DNA of 64,000 bases from Nocardioides sp. URHA0032 (GTDB lineage Bacteria; Actinomycetota; Actinomycetes; Propionibacteriales; Nocardioidaceae): positions 62,001 to 126,000 of the forward strand of contig NZ_JIAV01000002.1 in NCBI RefSeq assembly GCF_000620645.1. The letters run 5' to 3'. The translations under genes were made by a program, and so were the position numbers. Of the stretch, positions 28,913-37,342 are shown in pieces. Position 1 is the first letter of the stretch; every line of letters begins with the position of its first letter. The notes below the pieces were generated by a model. That model searched no databases, was not told the DNA's origin, and worked only from the letters and a program-made list of their open reading frames with translations.

Positions 28913-28933
28913 GAGATCACGGTTTCGTGCCTT

Positions 28934-28951
28934 GCCTGCTAGCAACCTGAA
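28934..28951 (-). promoter_or_regulatory. Island promoter module, site 3 (leaderless type)
   Basis: Minus strand TTCAGGTTGCTAGCAGGC; the second half-site ends in C instead of T. The -10 AACCGT (28924-28919) and the ATG at 28912 keep the fixed spacing (9 nt, hexamer, 6 nt). Confidence 0.72.
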
Positions 28952-29014
28952 TGCGTCGCAGAGTCAGTGCGTCGGTGGAGGCCGGGGGCCGAGAGCGAGC
29001 GGGTTCTGCCCGGG

Positions 29015-29752
29015 TCAGGGTCGGTGAACCGAGACGAGTTGGAACCTCTCGTGGCCGCCAGCCATGTCGCCCTCCCGGATGATCCCGAGGTGCGGACCGT
29101 AGAGCTTCACCGAGACCACGGCCCTCTCGAGCCGACTCCATTCCAGTGACCGGACCACGTGGCGCACTGTGCCGTAGGCGACCTTCGCCGAGAAGCCCCG
29201 CTCCACGATCCAGGCCTGGTCCTCGGCGACCCCGCGTTGGAACTCCTGGCGGTAGGCGTCCGTCGGCTGCGGGTGGTGGGGCATGATCATCCCGGCCACG
29301 GCGTCCCCGACTCCGGCCTCCCAGGAGCCGTCACGGCTTTGTACGTCGCCGTGCCGGTTGTACGTCGCAGTCCGTTCGCCGAAGTACCAGACGTTGCCTT
29401 GGTCGTCCGCGGCGTACCAGTCCGACGTCTTCTCCGCGAGGGTGCCATCGGAGCGCCGAAGCACGTCGGAGATCACGCGGGTGCGGACGCCTTGGATCGT
29501 CTTCTTTCGATGGGTGACTGCGAGTCTCTCGGTGAAGTGCTGGCGCTCGTCACTGCCCCGATAGCGGAAGACGGTGCCCGGGCGGAGCGGGAAGTAGATG
29601 TTCGCCGCAGGGTGCTGGAAGTCTCCGGGGTCGAGCGCTCGGACAGCCTGGGTGCTGTGCGCTGCGTCGGCGGAGGTGGCGACTGTCGGCGCCGTTCCCG
29701 CCGCTCCGGCGGCCAGCACGGCCACCGCCGAGATTGCGACTCTGCTCCTCAT
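29015..29752 (-). CDS. Secreted protein of unknown function
   Basis: 245 residues. Sec signal peptide (residues 1-~30: 'MRSRVAISAVAVLAAGAAG' then an Ala-rich c-region ending 'SADAA'). The mature part is beta-rich with 'YFPLRPGTVFRYRGSDER', 'DWYAADDQGNVWYFGERT' and 'GMIMPHHPQ', like a widespread but uncharacterised family of secreted lipoprotein-like proteins with paired Tyr/Trp strands. No catalytic motif is evident. The ATG is preceded by AAGGAG, so unlike most of its regulon it is not leaderless. Confidence 0.75.
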   Translation of the reverse strand: MRSRVAISAVAVLAAGAAGTAPTVATSADAAHSTQAVRALDPGDFQHPAANIYFPLRPGTVFRYRGSDERQHFTERLAVTHRKKTIQGVRTRVISDVLRRSDGTLAEKTSDWYAADDQGNVWYFGERTATYNRHGDVQSRDGSWEAGVGDAVAGMIMPHHPQPTDAYRQEFQRGVAEDQAWIVERGFSAKVAYGTVRHVVRSLEWSRLERAVVSVKLYGPHLGIIREGDMAGGHERFQLVSVHRP

Positions 29753-29809
29753 CGTGTGCTCCTTGCCTCGGGACCTGTCTCACTGTCGACCTCGAGTCTT
29801 CATCTCGGC

Positions 29810-29827
29810 CGCTGAACCCTTGCTGAA
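29810..29827 (-). promoter_or_regulatory. Island promoter module, site 4 (variant, with leader)
   Basis: Minus strand TTCAGCAAGGGTTCAGCG: half-sites read CAGC instead of CAGGT but keep the 11-bp period. The -10 AAGACT (29800-29795) is at the same 9-nt distance. Transcription would begin near 29788, leaving a ~36-nt leader with the AAGGAG ribosome-binding site. Confidence 0.55.
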
Positions 29828-29960
29828 GCGCGCAGGCCGCCTCCGATCGGCCGCCATCAGCCGGCGGCCAGTCTCCGTCCAGAGACGGCCCGCACGTGAC
29901 CAGGAGGCCGGGGAGCCGCAGAGGGGACGGCTTGGATCCGGCGCACCTGGCGGAAGCAAC

Positions 29961-31295
29961 TCATGCTCGCGGAAGCCTGATGGTGAACATCGCGCCGGTC
30001 GTGGTCGTCGCGGCGAGCACGTCCCCGCCGAGCGAGCGTGCTACTCGTTGCGCGATCCCGAGCCCGAGGCCGGTGCCGCCTGTCCCGGACGCGCCAACCT
30101 CGAAGATCCTTTCGCGAATCCGGTCGTCGATGCCGGGACCGTCGTCGCTGATGCTGATGGCGACGCGATGGGGCAGATCGACCGCGCGGACCGTGACTGT
30201 GGACCTGGCGTGGCTGATGGCGTTGTCCAGCACCGGTGCGACCGCGCGTAGGACGATGGGGCGCGGTCCTGCGATCCGCGCGGAGGAGTCGCTGACGTCC
30301 TCGACCAGGTCGAGGTGTACTGGAACCGATTGGCGCATCGCACCGACGACATCGCCGACGCGGCAGGTGGCAGAGGCGCCAGCGGCGGCCGGGTCCCTGG
30401 CGACGTCCACGAGCGTGGTGATCACCTCTGCCATGACGCGAGCGGCCTTCGAGATCTCCACCAGGTCGGCCCGGACGTCGTCGTCGGAGACCCCGCGCAT
30501 CAGCGCGAGGTCTGCCGAGCCCTGGATCGCGGTCAGCGGCGTTCGGAGCTCGTGTGCGAGCTCAGAGGTGAGTCGCTGCTCGGAGCGGATCGCCATGGCA
30601 ACACGATCGAGGAGATGATCAAGTGTCTCCCCGAGCTGGCAGAGCTCGTCGTCGGTTGGGCCGAGGTCGAAGCGGTGGTTGAGGTCGTGCTCGCTCCAAT
30701 CGGCGGCACGTGCGGCCATCTGGGTAACGGGTGCGAGGGCCTGAGAGGTGACCCGTCGCGCGATGATGACCGCGAGTGCGATCGCCAGCAGGCCGATACC
30801 GATCGTTGCGGCAAACGCGTACATCTCTGCACGCTCGTACGGCGAGGCTTCCTGGCTGACGACGACCACGCCCCGTTGGCCGTCTGGAGTGGTGAACGGC
30901 ACTGCGAGGAGTCGGAGCTCCTCGTTCGCGGCGGCCGTGGTGGGAACGGTCACATTCGCCAGATCGTCCGCCTCGTCTCGCGCCTCGGTCTCGATGGTGC
31001 CGGCGACCAGCTGGCCGCCTTGGTCGTAGACGCGAACGCCTGGCTCGACGGCGTCAGGAGGGACCTCGAGGGGCGTGCTGGCGCGGGACTGAGCATCCAC
31101 CACACCGATGACCGCGTCGGCGCGCTCGGCCAGTACTCGGTCGATGTCGCGGTGCGCAACATAGCCGAGTAGCAATTGGACCCCGATGCCGACGCAGACC
31201 ATCACGACGGCCATGAGTGCCACGGTCGACGTGACGATCCGCCCGCGGAACGAGGTGGGCGTCAGCCTCAGCAGCGTCTTCGACACCATCCTCAT
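29961..31295 (-). CDS. Sensor histidine kinase
   Basis: 444 residues. Two transmembrane helices (~20-45 and ~155-178) flank a ~110-residue extracytoplasmic sensor. Then follow HAMP (~180-232), the H-box 'SELAHELRTPLTAI' with phospho-His near residue 245, N-box 'VLDNAISHA', and the ATP lid with 'DDGPGID' and 'GGTGLGLGIAQ'. It is transcribed after the response regulator (73-bp gap) from site 5. The sensor part is low in recognised features, with 'EVPPDAVEPGVRVYDQGGQLV' typical of dCACHE-less actinobacterial sensors. The signal is unknown. Confidence 0.9.
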   Translation of the reverse strand: MRMVSKTLLRLTPTSFRGRIVTSTVALMAVVMVCVGIGVQLLLGYVAHRDIDRVLAERADAVIGVVDAQSRASTPLEVPPDAVEPGVRVYDQGGQLVAGTIETEARDEADDLANVTVPTTAAANEELRLLAVPFTTPDGQRGVVVVSQEASPYERAEMYAFAATIGIGLLAIALAVIIARRVTSQALAPVTQMAARAADWSEHDLNHRFDLGPTDDELCQLGETLDHLLDRVAMAIRSEQRLTSELAHELRTPLTAIQGSADLALMRGVSDDDVRADLVEISKAARVMAEVITTLVDVARDPAAAGASATCRVGDVVGAMRQSVPVHLDLVEDVSDSSARIAGPRPIVLRAVAPVLDNAISHARSTVTVRAVDLPHRVAISISDDGPGIDDRIRERIFEVGASGTGGTGLGLGIAQRVARSLGGDVLAATTTTGAMFTIRLPRA

Positions 31296-31368
31296 GACGA
31301 TCGCCCTTCAAGTCGCGGCGCGCCGCCGGGTCGGAATCCCGACCTGTCGGATCCACCACCGGCAAAGA

Positions 31369-32034
31369 TCACCTGAGCGTCAGCCCTACGCCGCGGACGG
31401 TCTGCAGACGAACCGGGGACTCGACGTCCGCCAACTTCACCCGTAGCCGTCGCACGTAGGTGTCGATGGTGTTCTCACTGACCATCGCACCGTCCGGCCA
31501 GGCTGCGGCGACCACGGCGCGACGCCGCACCACCTCGCCAGGCCTCGAGGTGACCGCTGCGAGCATGCGGAACTCCGTCGGCGTCAGCAGCACCTCCTTG
31601 TCCTTGCACACCAGCGAGTGCCGGGCCGGGTCAAGCACGAGGTCACCGGGCGATTCAGCGACAACGATCCTTCCGCGCTTCGTCAGCGCCTCCACCCGCG
31701 CAATCAACTCCTTGAGGTCAAACGGTTTGGGAAGGTAGTCGTCGGCGCCGGCGCTGAAGCCGGCAAGACGGTCGTGCACCGCGCCGAGCGCGGTCAGGAA
31801 GAGCACAGGCGCGGTCTGCCCGGCTGAGCGCAATGCCATGCACACGTCACGGCCGTCGGCGTCGGGAAGTCCGATGTCGAGGATGAGGACGTCCAGCGCA
31901 TCGTCCTCGGCGAACAAGCGAACGGCTTCCCGTCCGTCGTGTGCGGCGATGCCGACATGATCCGCATGGCGGAGTGCGCCCAGAACGATCCGCCGGATCG
32001 ACGGGTCGTCCTCACACAGTCCGATTCGAGCCAT
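31369..32034 (-). CDS. OmpR-family response regulator, probable regulator of the island
   Basis: 221 residues. Receiver domain with 'CEDD' (acidic pocket), phospho-acceptor Asp in 'VLILDIGLPDADG' (~residue 53), Thr in 'LFLTALG' and Lys in 'YLPKPFDLKEL'. The C-terminal winged helix (~130-221) has the OmpR-type recognition helix 'SENTIDTYVRRLRVKL'. OmpR-type dimers bind direct repeats about 10-11 bp apart, which is the form of the eight repeated sites in this island, including one in its own promoter. It has a leader with AGGAGAG before the ATG. The link to the sites is inference from family and position. Confidence 0.9.
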   Translation of the reverse strand: MARIGLCEDDPSIRRIVLGALRHADHVGIAAHDGREAVRLFAEDDALDVLILDIGLPDADGRDVCMALRSAGQTAPVLFLTALGAVHDRLAGFSAGADDYLPKPFDLKELIARVEALTKRGRIVVAESPGDLVLDPARHSLVCKDKEVLLTPTEFRMLAAVTSRPGEVVRRRAVVAAAWPDGAMVSENTIDTYVRRLRVKLADVESPVRLQTVRGVGLTLR

Positions 32035-32074
32035 CGCCGCCGCCTCTCTCCTGACTCAGAGAATGCGCAGCCAA

Positions 32075-32092
32075 ACCTGAAACGTACCTGAC
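32075..32092 (-). promoter_or_regulatory. Island promoter module, site 5 (autoregulatory site of the response regulator)
   Basis: Minus strand GTCAGGTACGTTTCAGGT, half-sites 11 bp apart. The -10 CATTCT (32065-32060) lies 9 nt after it. Transcription would start near 32053, giving a ~20-nt leader with the AGGAGAG ribosome-binding site before ATG 32034. Back to back with site 6, 20 bp apart. Confidence 0.72.
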
Positions 32093-32112
32093 TGTCGCCC
32101 CGCCGCCGGCCG

Positions 32113-32130
32113 TTCAGGTTGCCTGCAGGT
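32113..32130 (+). promoter_or_regulatory. Island promoter module, site 6 (leaderless type)
   Basis: TTCAGGTTGCCTGCAGGT, the closest to consensus. The -10 GAGCGT (32140-32145) follows after 9 nt and an in-frame ATG lies at 32152, 6 nt after the hexamer. Confidence 0.75.
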
Positions 32131-32151
32131 GCTCCGGCAGAGCGTGAACTC

Positions 32152-33822
32152 ATGCTGCCGCCGCCGGCACCGCTTGGTGCTCCACGCGCCCACCTCGGCG
32201 CAGGTACCCGCCGGATTCGCCACCCGCACAACCTTCGGCGGGCAGACACCGTCCTCGCTGGAGGTAGCGTGACAGGAGTGGCACTCGCCGCCGCCGCGTC
32301 GATCCACCCGGTTCGGTACGCTCGCGGAGCACTGGGCATGACACCGCGCGAACAGGCTCGGGACGCACCCAACCGTGCCGCCGCCGGCCCCCGCCTGGTC
32401 TGGCCGGCGGTCATCGCAGTCGCCGCAGCCTTGGTGCGGCTCCCGTTCATCACCCGGCCGCTCACCCCGGACGAGGGCGGGTACATGCTCGTCGCATCCC
32501 AATGGTCGCCGGGCAACTCGCTCTACGGGGCCTACTTCGTGGACCGCCCCCCGCTCCTGATCGCGATCTACGGCCTGGCGAACCACCTCGGCAGCGCCAC
32601 CGGCCTGCGCATCATCGGTCTGGTTGCGGTCGTCCTCGCGGTCGCGCTCTCGGCCCGGCTCGCCGGGACGACCGGAGCCGTGGTGTGCGCGGCACTGCTG
32701 TCAACGCCGCTGTTCGACGGCATGGAGATCGACGGTGAACTCCTCGCGGTCCCGTTCGTACTGGGCGCCTTCGTGCTTCTGCTGCGCTCGGTGAGAGCCA
32801 ACACCGACGTCGACCGCCATGCCGTGCCGTTCTTCGCTGGAGTGCTCACCGCTGCCGCGGTCCTTGTCAAACAGAACATGATCGACGGCATCGTCGTCGC
32901 AGTCATTCTCCTCGCCGGTCTGGCACTTCGGCGCCGCTGGTGGGATGCCGTGGTGCGCGCAGTCGCGTTCACCGCCGGAGCTGCCAGCGCGGCCGTGCTT
33001 GTGCTGGTACTCGCCGACCTGCGCGGCACCAAACCGCTCGCCCTGTGGGACGCACTCGTGACCTTCCGCGCCCAGGCGGCCTCCGTCATCAGCAACTCCG
33101 CGGCAAGTACCAACGCGGACCGCTTCCACACGATGATGCTGGCCGGTCTCGTCGCCGGGATACCGATGGTGCTCGCAGCCGCACTGCTCACCCTCCGGCG
33201 GCCGTTGCGCGAGCCGCTGTTGCTGTCGGCCGCCATCGCGACCTTGGTGTGGGAGATCGCCGGGGCCCTGCTCGGCGGCAGCTACTGGCAGCACTACCTG
33301 ATCGCGGTCGTCCCGGGCGTCGTGCTCCTGACCGCCGCGTCCGACGGCGGACGGTGGCTACGCCTCGCGGCGGGCTACGCGGCTGCCTGCGCCGCACTCG
33401 CCCTCGTGTTCGCGGTCCAACACCCGTTGCAGATGTCGTCGGACACGAGGGTCGCCACCTACATCCGGGCCGAGTCCCGCCCCGGCGACACCATGGTGGT
33501 CGAGCTGGGCCACCCGAACATCGTCCTCGCCGCAGGTCTGCAGAGTCCCTACGAGCACCTGTGGAGCCTGACGGCCCGGGTCCGGGACCCGCAACTCGCC
33601 GACTTAACCCGACTCCTGACCAGCCCGGATGCTCCGCGATGGGTGGTCGTCTCCGGTGGCTCGCTCGCCACGTGGGGGATCGATGCCACCCACGCACAGG
33701 TCGTCTTCGACAACCGCTACCGGGAGGTCACCGCGGCCGGCGACTGGCACGTGTTCGAACGCACGGTTTTCCCGTCGGGCAACACTGGGGACGGGACCGT
33801 GGGCGCCGGCCCCGCGAAGTGA
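32152..33822 (+). CDS. GT39/ArnT-like membrane glycosyltransferase
   Basis: 556 residues if started at the promoter-fixed ATG; the conserved part begins near 'MTPREQ' (ATG 32338, 494 residues), so the first 62 residues are uncertain. About ten transmembrane helices. The first outside loop carries 'RPLTPDEGGYMLVASQW' with the Asp-Glu pair of GT-C enzymes, and 'YFVDRPPLLIAIYGL' follows. The enzymes use polyprenyl-phosphate sugars outside the membrane; the polyprenol-phosphate sugar synthase encoded at 34,872 could provide the donor. The C-terminal ~110 residues are an outside soluble domain. Confidence 0.82.
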   Translation: MLPPPAPLGAPRAHLGAGTRRIRHPHNLRRADTVLAGGSVTGVALAAAASIHPVRYARGALGMTPREQARDAPNRAAAGPRLVWPAVIAVAAALVRLPFITRPLTPDEGGYMLVASQWSPGNSLYGAYFVDRPPLLIAIYGLANHLGSATGLRIIGLVAVVLAVALSARLAGTTGAVVCAALLSTPLFDGMEIDGELLAVPFVLGAFVLLLRSVRANTDVDRHAVPFFAGVLTAAAVLVKQNMIDGIVVAVILLAGLALRRRWWDAVVRAVAFTAGAASAAVLVLVLADLRGTKPLALWDALVTFRAQAASVISNSAASTNADRFHTMMLAGLVAGIPMVLAAALLTLRRPLREPLLLSAAIATLVWEIAGALLGGSYWQHYLIAVVPGVVLLTAASDGGRWLRLAAGYAAACAALALVFAVQHPLQMSSDTRVATYIRAESRPGDTMVVELGHPNIVLAAGLQSPYEHLWSLTARVRDPQLADLTRLLTSPDAPRWVVVSGGSLATWGIDATHAQVVFDNRYREVTAAGDWHVFERTVFPSGNTGDGTVGAGPAK

Positions 33823-33830
33823 GGAAGCCG

Positions 33831-34799
33831 ATGGATCGACGCACTCCCGGCACGGCGGCACACACCAGCGCCGCCGCCGTCCTGGTCGCCGTCGTCCTCG
33901 GCGCCCTCGCCGCCTGCGGGTCGTCGGCGCCCTCATCGGACGAACCGTCGGGAGCGAGCGCCGCCAGTTCCGCAACCTCGACTCCCACGGCGACGACCGC
34001 GCCGAGCACGGCGGCACCCGGAGGCGGGCGGGAGGTGACCAAGCTGCTGGTCTTCGTGGTGGAGAACCATTCGCTGGACCAGATGCAGCAGGAGATGCCG
34101 TGGTTGAACAGCGTCGCGCAGCGCTACGGGTATGCCACCAACTACCAGGCCATCACCCATCCGTCCCTGCCGAACTACCTGGCGATGGCCGGCGGCGACA
34201 CGTACGGCATCACCGATGACGCTTCGCCGGCCGGGCACCCGATCGACGCTCCCAGCGTCTTCGGGCAGGCCCTGGACGCGGGCCGGACTGCGACGGTCTA
34301 CGCCGAGGCCATGTCGACCCCCTGCGAAGACGTCAACGACGGCACGTACGCGGTCCGGCACAACCCATGGACCTACTACGTCGCAGAGCGACAGCAATGC
34401 CAGGAGCACGACCTGCCGCTCCCCGCCCTCCAACAGGACGTCGCAGCCAGCAACCTCCCGAACATCGGGCTGGTGGTGCCCGACACGTGCAACGACGCCC
34501 ATGACTGCCCCCTGTCCCAGGCCGACGAGTGGATGCGGCAGTACGTGGGGCTGGTGCTGGCCGGCCCTGACTTCGCCTCCGGCCGGCTCGTGGTGGTCGT
34601 GACGGCCGACGAGGACGACCGGCACCACGACAATCGGATCCTGACCGTCGTCGCGCACCCGAGTCTCGAGCACCAGGTCTCGAGCACCGCTCTGAACCAC
34701 TACTCGCTGTCGCGCGCCTACGCGGAGACCGCCGGCATCGCGCCGCTGGCCAACGCCGCCGACGCACCGTCCCTGCTCGGCGCGTTCGGCCTTCGCTGA
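33831..34799 (+). CDS. Lipoprotein phosphoesterase (acid phosphatase/phospholipase C-like, alkaline-phosphatase fold)
   Basis: 322 residues. Lipoprotein signal with lipobox 'LAAC' at residues ~25-28, then a Ser/Thr/Pro/Ala-rich linker (~30-65). The catalytic domain has 'LVFVVENHSLDQM' (metal Glu-Asn-His), 'AITHPSLPNYLAMAGGDTYG' with the Ser-Leu-Pro-Asn active-site region, and 'VVVTADEDDRHHDN' near the end. This matches the phosphoesterase family (AcpA/PLC). It starts 8 bp after the GT39 stop with a GAGGA ribosome-binding site, so it is in the same operon. A lipid-linked phosphate is a plausible substrate. Confidence 0.83.
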   Translation: MDRRTPGTAAHTSAAAVLVAVVLGALAACGSSAPSSDEPSGASAASSATSTPTATTAPSTAAPGGGREVTKLLVFVVENHSLDQMQQEMPWLNSVAQRYGYATNYQAITHPSLPNYLAMAGGDTYGITDDASPAGHPIDAPSVFGQALDAGRTATVYAEAMSTPCEDVNDGTYAVRHNPWTYYVAERQQCQEHDLPLPALQQDVAASNLPNIGLVVPDTCNDAHDCPLSQADEWMRQYVGLVLAGPDFASGRLVVVVTADEDDRHHDNRILTVVAHPSLEHQVSSTALNHYSLSRAYAETAGIAPLANAADAPSLLGAFGLR

Positions 34800-34832
34800 C
34801 AGAACAACACCGCCTAGCATCGCACTCCACCG

Positions 34833-34850
34833 GTCAGGTTGCGTGCAGGT
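34833..34850 (+). promoter_or_regulatory. Island promoter module, site 7 (leaderless type)
   Basis: GTCAGGTTGCGTGCAGGT. The -10 GAGGGT (34860-34865) follows after 9 nt and the GTG of the polyprenol-phosphate glycosyltransferase is at 34872, again 6 nt after the hexamer. Confidence 0.75.
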
Positions 34851-34871
34851 CAGCCGAGCGAGGGTGCGTGG

Positions 34872-35627
34872 GTGAACCTGATTGTCGTCCCGACCTACCA
34901 GGAAGCGCTCACCATCAGGAGCCTGCTCGATCATCTTCTCGAGGTGGCCGCGCTTGCTGACTTCCACGTTCTCGTTGTCGACGACGCAAGTCCTGACGGA
35001 ACCGCCTCCCACGTAGCGGCCCATCCCAGCTACCGGAGCCGTGTGCACCTGCTGAACCGCCCGAACAAGGCAGGTCTCGGCCCCGCCTATCGCGCCGGGT
35101 TCGCATGGGCCCGCGAGCAGGGATTCGAGGTCGTAGTCCAGATGGACGCCGACGGCTCACACCCGGTCGACGCCGTACCCCGGCTGGTCGCCGCGCTCGA
35201 CGACGCCGATCTGGCAATCGGCTCCCGCTACGTGCCCCACGGATGCACGGTCGGCTGGCCCTGGCATCGGCGCCTCATCTCCCGCGCCGGGAACGCCTAC
35301 GTCCGGCTCGTGCTCGCACTTCCAGTCCACGACTGCACCGCCGGCTTCCGTGCCTACCGACCCCGGGCGCTGGCCGTCCTCGCCGAAGAGGGCACCCACG
35401 CTGGCGGGTACTCGTTCCAGATCGAAACCACGTGGCAGGCCGCCCGCCAAGGCCTGCGGATGGTCGAGGTCCCCATCACCTTCGTCGAACGCCAGGTCGG
35501 CAGCTCGAAGATGTCGACCGCCATCGCGGTTGAGGCCTTGTGGCGGGTACTCGCCTGGCGGATCCAAGAGGCACGGACGCGCCACCTACGGACGCAGAGC
35601 CGCCGCCAGCAGGACCGAGTCGCATGA
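34872..35627 (+). CDS. Polyprenol-phosphate mannosyl/glucosyltransferase (GT2, DPM1-like)
   Basis: 251 residues. GT-A fold with 'VVPTYQEALTI' (start), 'VVDDASPDGTA' (nucleotide binding), 'LNRPNKAGLGPAYRAGF' and the metal-binding 'VVQMDADGSH' (D-x-D), then 'IGSRYV' and 'GFRAYR'. This is the polyprenol-monophosphomannose synthase pattern, which makes the lipid-linked sugar donor for GT-C enzymes such as the upstream GT39. There is no C-terminal membrane domain. The GTG at 34872 matches both family start and promoter spacing. The stop overlaps the next ATG (ATGA). Confidence 0.88.
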   Translation: MNLIVVPTYQEALTIRSLLDHLLEVAALADFHVLVVDDASPDGTASHVAAHPSYRSRVHLLNRPNKAGLGPAYRAGFAWAREQGFEVVVQMDADGSHPVDAVPRLVAALDDADLAIGSRYVPHGCTVGWPWHRRLISRAGNAYVRLVLALPVHDCTAGFRAYRPRALAVLAEEGTHAGGYSFQIETTWQAARQGLRMVEVPITFVERQVGSSKMSTAIAVEALWRVLAWRIQEARTRHLRTQSRRQQDRVA

Positions 35628-36958
35628 ACGGAGCCATCGACGCGCTCCTGTCCTCTCTCGGCCCGCTCGCCGTGCTGGTCGTGATGGGAATCGTGGTGGC
35701 CGAGACCGGTCTCCTCGCGGGGTTCTTCCTACCCGGCGACTCGCTGCTGTTCACGACGGGCCTCCTGGTCGCACAACACACCATCAACCTGCCGATCTGG
35801 CTCGTCATCCCGCTCGTAACCCTCGCCGCAGTGGTGGGCGACCAGGCCGGGTACGGCATCGGCCGCCGTTATGGCCCGCGGGTCCTGACCCGGCAACGCT
35901 CACGCCTCCTCGACCCCGGACACCTCGACCGGGCCGCGACCTTCTTCGACCGCTACGGCCCGAAGGCCGTCGTACTTGCCCGCTTCGTCCCGGTCGCCAG
36001 AACATTCACCCCTGTCGCCGCCGGCGCCGCCAAGATGCGCTACCGGACCTACCTCGCCTACAACGTGGTGGGAGGCGTCGCGTGGTGCACGACGATGCTG
36101 CTGGCCGGCTACCTTCTCGGCGGCGTACCGATCCTGCGCGACCACATCGAGCTCATCGTCCTCGGCATCGTGCTCGTGTCGCTCCTTCCCGCCGTCGCCG
36201 CGGTCCTTCGAGCGCACGACGTCAGGATCGCACCCTGGCTTACCGGCCTCACCGGGGTCGCCGCAGCCGCAGGGGTAATCCTGCTGGCGGACGCAGCAAC
36301 CGAACGCGATGGACTGGCAACCCACGACCCGACGGTGGCGGCGGACGTCGCCACCCACCGCACCACCTTCTTGAACCACGTGGCGAGCGCCGCCTCGCTC
36401 ATCGGCAGCGAGGCCAGCATCGCGGTCCTCGCGGCGGGGGTCCTCGTCGTTCTCGCCGGGCGTCGCCGTTTCGCGGAGGCCGGTGTTCTCGGCGTAGGCA
36501 TGGCAGGCGCTGCGGCGCTCGTGCTCGGACTGAAACAGCTGATCGACCGGGCACGTCCGGGCACGTCACTCAGGCTCGGACCCGCGGACTCGAGCTCGTC
36601 GTTTCCTTCCGGGCACACGTCGATGACCGCCGCGTTCGCCGCTCTGCTGGTGTGGCTGTTCTGGCCCCACCTCACGCGTGCCGGGCGGGCGGTGGTCGTG
36701 GGAGCTGCGGGGGCGGTGTGCCTGGTCGTGGGCGCGAGCCGTGTCTACCTCGGCTACCACTGGGCAACAGACGTGATAGCGGCGTGGCTGGTGGTCACAG
36801 CCTGGCTGGGCTTGCTGTTGCTCGCCGTGTCGCAGCGAGCGCGGCCCAAGGCTGCGCCGAATCAGCCGGCCGGAACGACAGGATCCGGCGACGAGGGCGC
36901 CCGCGGAACCGTCGCCTCACGCTTCACCGCTGAGGCGACCGCTCGCAGCGCCCGTTGA
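35624..36958 (+). CDS. DedA-PAP2 fusion membrane protein
   Basis: 444 residues. Residues 1-~200 are a DedA/SNARE-associated domain: 'GFFLPGDSLLFTTG' and 'FFDRYGPKAVVLARFVPVARTF' with the conserved Phe-x-Arg-x-x-Pro-x-x-Arg. Residues ~255-425 are a PAP2 phosphatase with all three motifs: 'KQLIDRARPG', 'SFPSGHTSM' and 'SRVYLGYHWATD'. DedA proteins recycle undecaprenyl-phosphate across the membrane and PAP2 enzymes dephosphorylate polyprenyl-pyrophosphate, so the fusion could do both steps of lipid-carrier recycling for the neighbouring glycosyltransferases. Coupled to the GT2 gene by ATGA. Confidence 0.88.
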   Translation: MNGAIDALLSSLGPLAVLVVMGIVVAETGLLAGFFLPGDSLLFTTGLLVAQHTINLPIWLVIPLVTLAAVVGDQAGYGIGRRYGPRVLTRQRSRLLDPGHLDRAATFFDRYGPKAVVLARFVPVARTFTPVAAGAAKMRYRTYLAYNVVGGVAWCTTMLLAGYLLGGVPILRDHIELIVLGIVLVSLLPAVAAVLRAHDVRIAPWLTGLTGVAAAAGVILLADAATERDGLATHDPTVAADVATHRTTFLNHVASAASLIGSEASIAVLAAGVLVVLAGRRRFAEAGVLGVGMAGAAALVLGLKQLIDRARPGTSLRLGPADSSSSFPSGHTSMTAAFAALLVWLFWPHLTRAGRAVVVGAAGAVCLVVGASRVYLGYHWATDVIAAWLVVTAWLGLLLLAVSQRARPKAAPNQPAGTTGSGDEGARGTVASRFTAEATARSAR

Positions 36959-37012
36959 CGGCCGACACACCAGCGAGAGGTCGCAGGCGCGGTCTGACGG
37001 GGTGCAGCTAGG

Positions 37013-37030
37013 GCGGAGAGAGATCTCCGC
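37013..37030. terminator. Hairpin after the DedA-PAP2 gene
   Basis: Stem GCGGAGA / TCTCCGC (7 bp) with a GAGA loop, 54 bp after the stop and 25 bp before the stop of the PepSY remnant on the other strand. No U-run; a weak terminator candidate. Confidence 0.45.
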
Positions 37031-37054
37031 GCCCCCGCTGTCCACAGAGTGCCG

Positions 37055-37342
37055 TCAGTTGCCGCCGGAGTCGCCATCACCTTCGATGACCACGATCTGA
37101 TACTTGTCGTCGAGGCGAACGTCGACGGTGGTGCCGTCGGGCTTCGTGACCTCGACCTCGTAGGTCGCTCCGTTCTCGTTGTCGGTCTCGACGCTGTTCG
37201 CGGTCCCTCCGCCGGTCGCCTCGAGGGCGGCCTTCGTCGCAGCGTCGGCCTGCTCCTGGGTGTACTGGTGACTGGCCGCTCCGTCGTCCCCGCTCGTCGC
37301 GACAGCGACGCCGCCAGCGGTGACGGCCAGTGCCGGCGAGGG
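37055..37342 (-). pseudogene. PepSY-domain secreted protein, start codon and signal peptide start lost
   Basis: Open minus frame of 95 codons that ends in a normal stop at 37055 and encodes the second half of a signal peptide ('PALAVTAGGVAVATSG') and a PepSY-like domain ('YTQEQADAATKAALEATGGG', 'YEVEVTKPDGTTVDVRLDD'). An in-frame TAG lies at 37343-37345 and no ATG, GTG or TTG occurs before the last few codons. The first ~10 codons have therefore been deleted. In related genomes such a gene is divergent from an OmpR-type regulator gene, and the remains of one lie right beside it. Confidence 0.75.
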
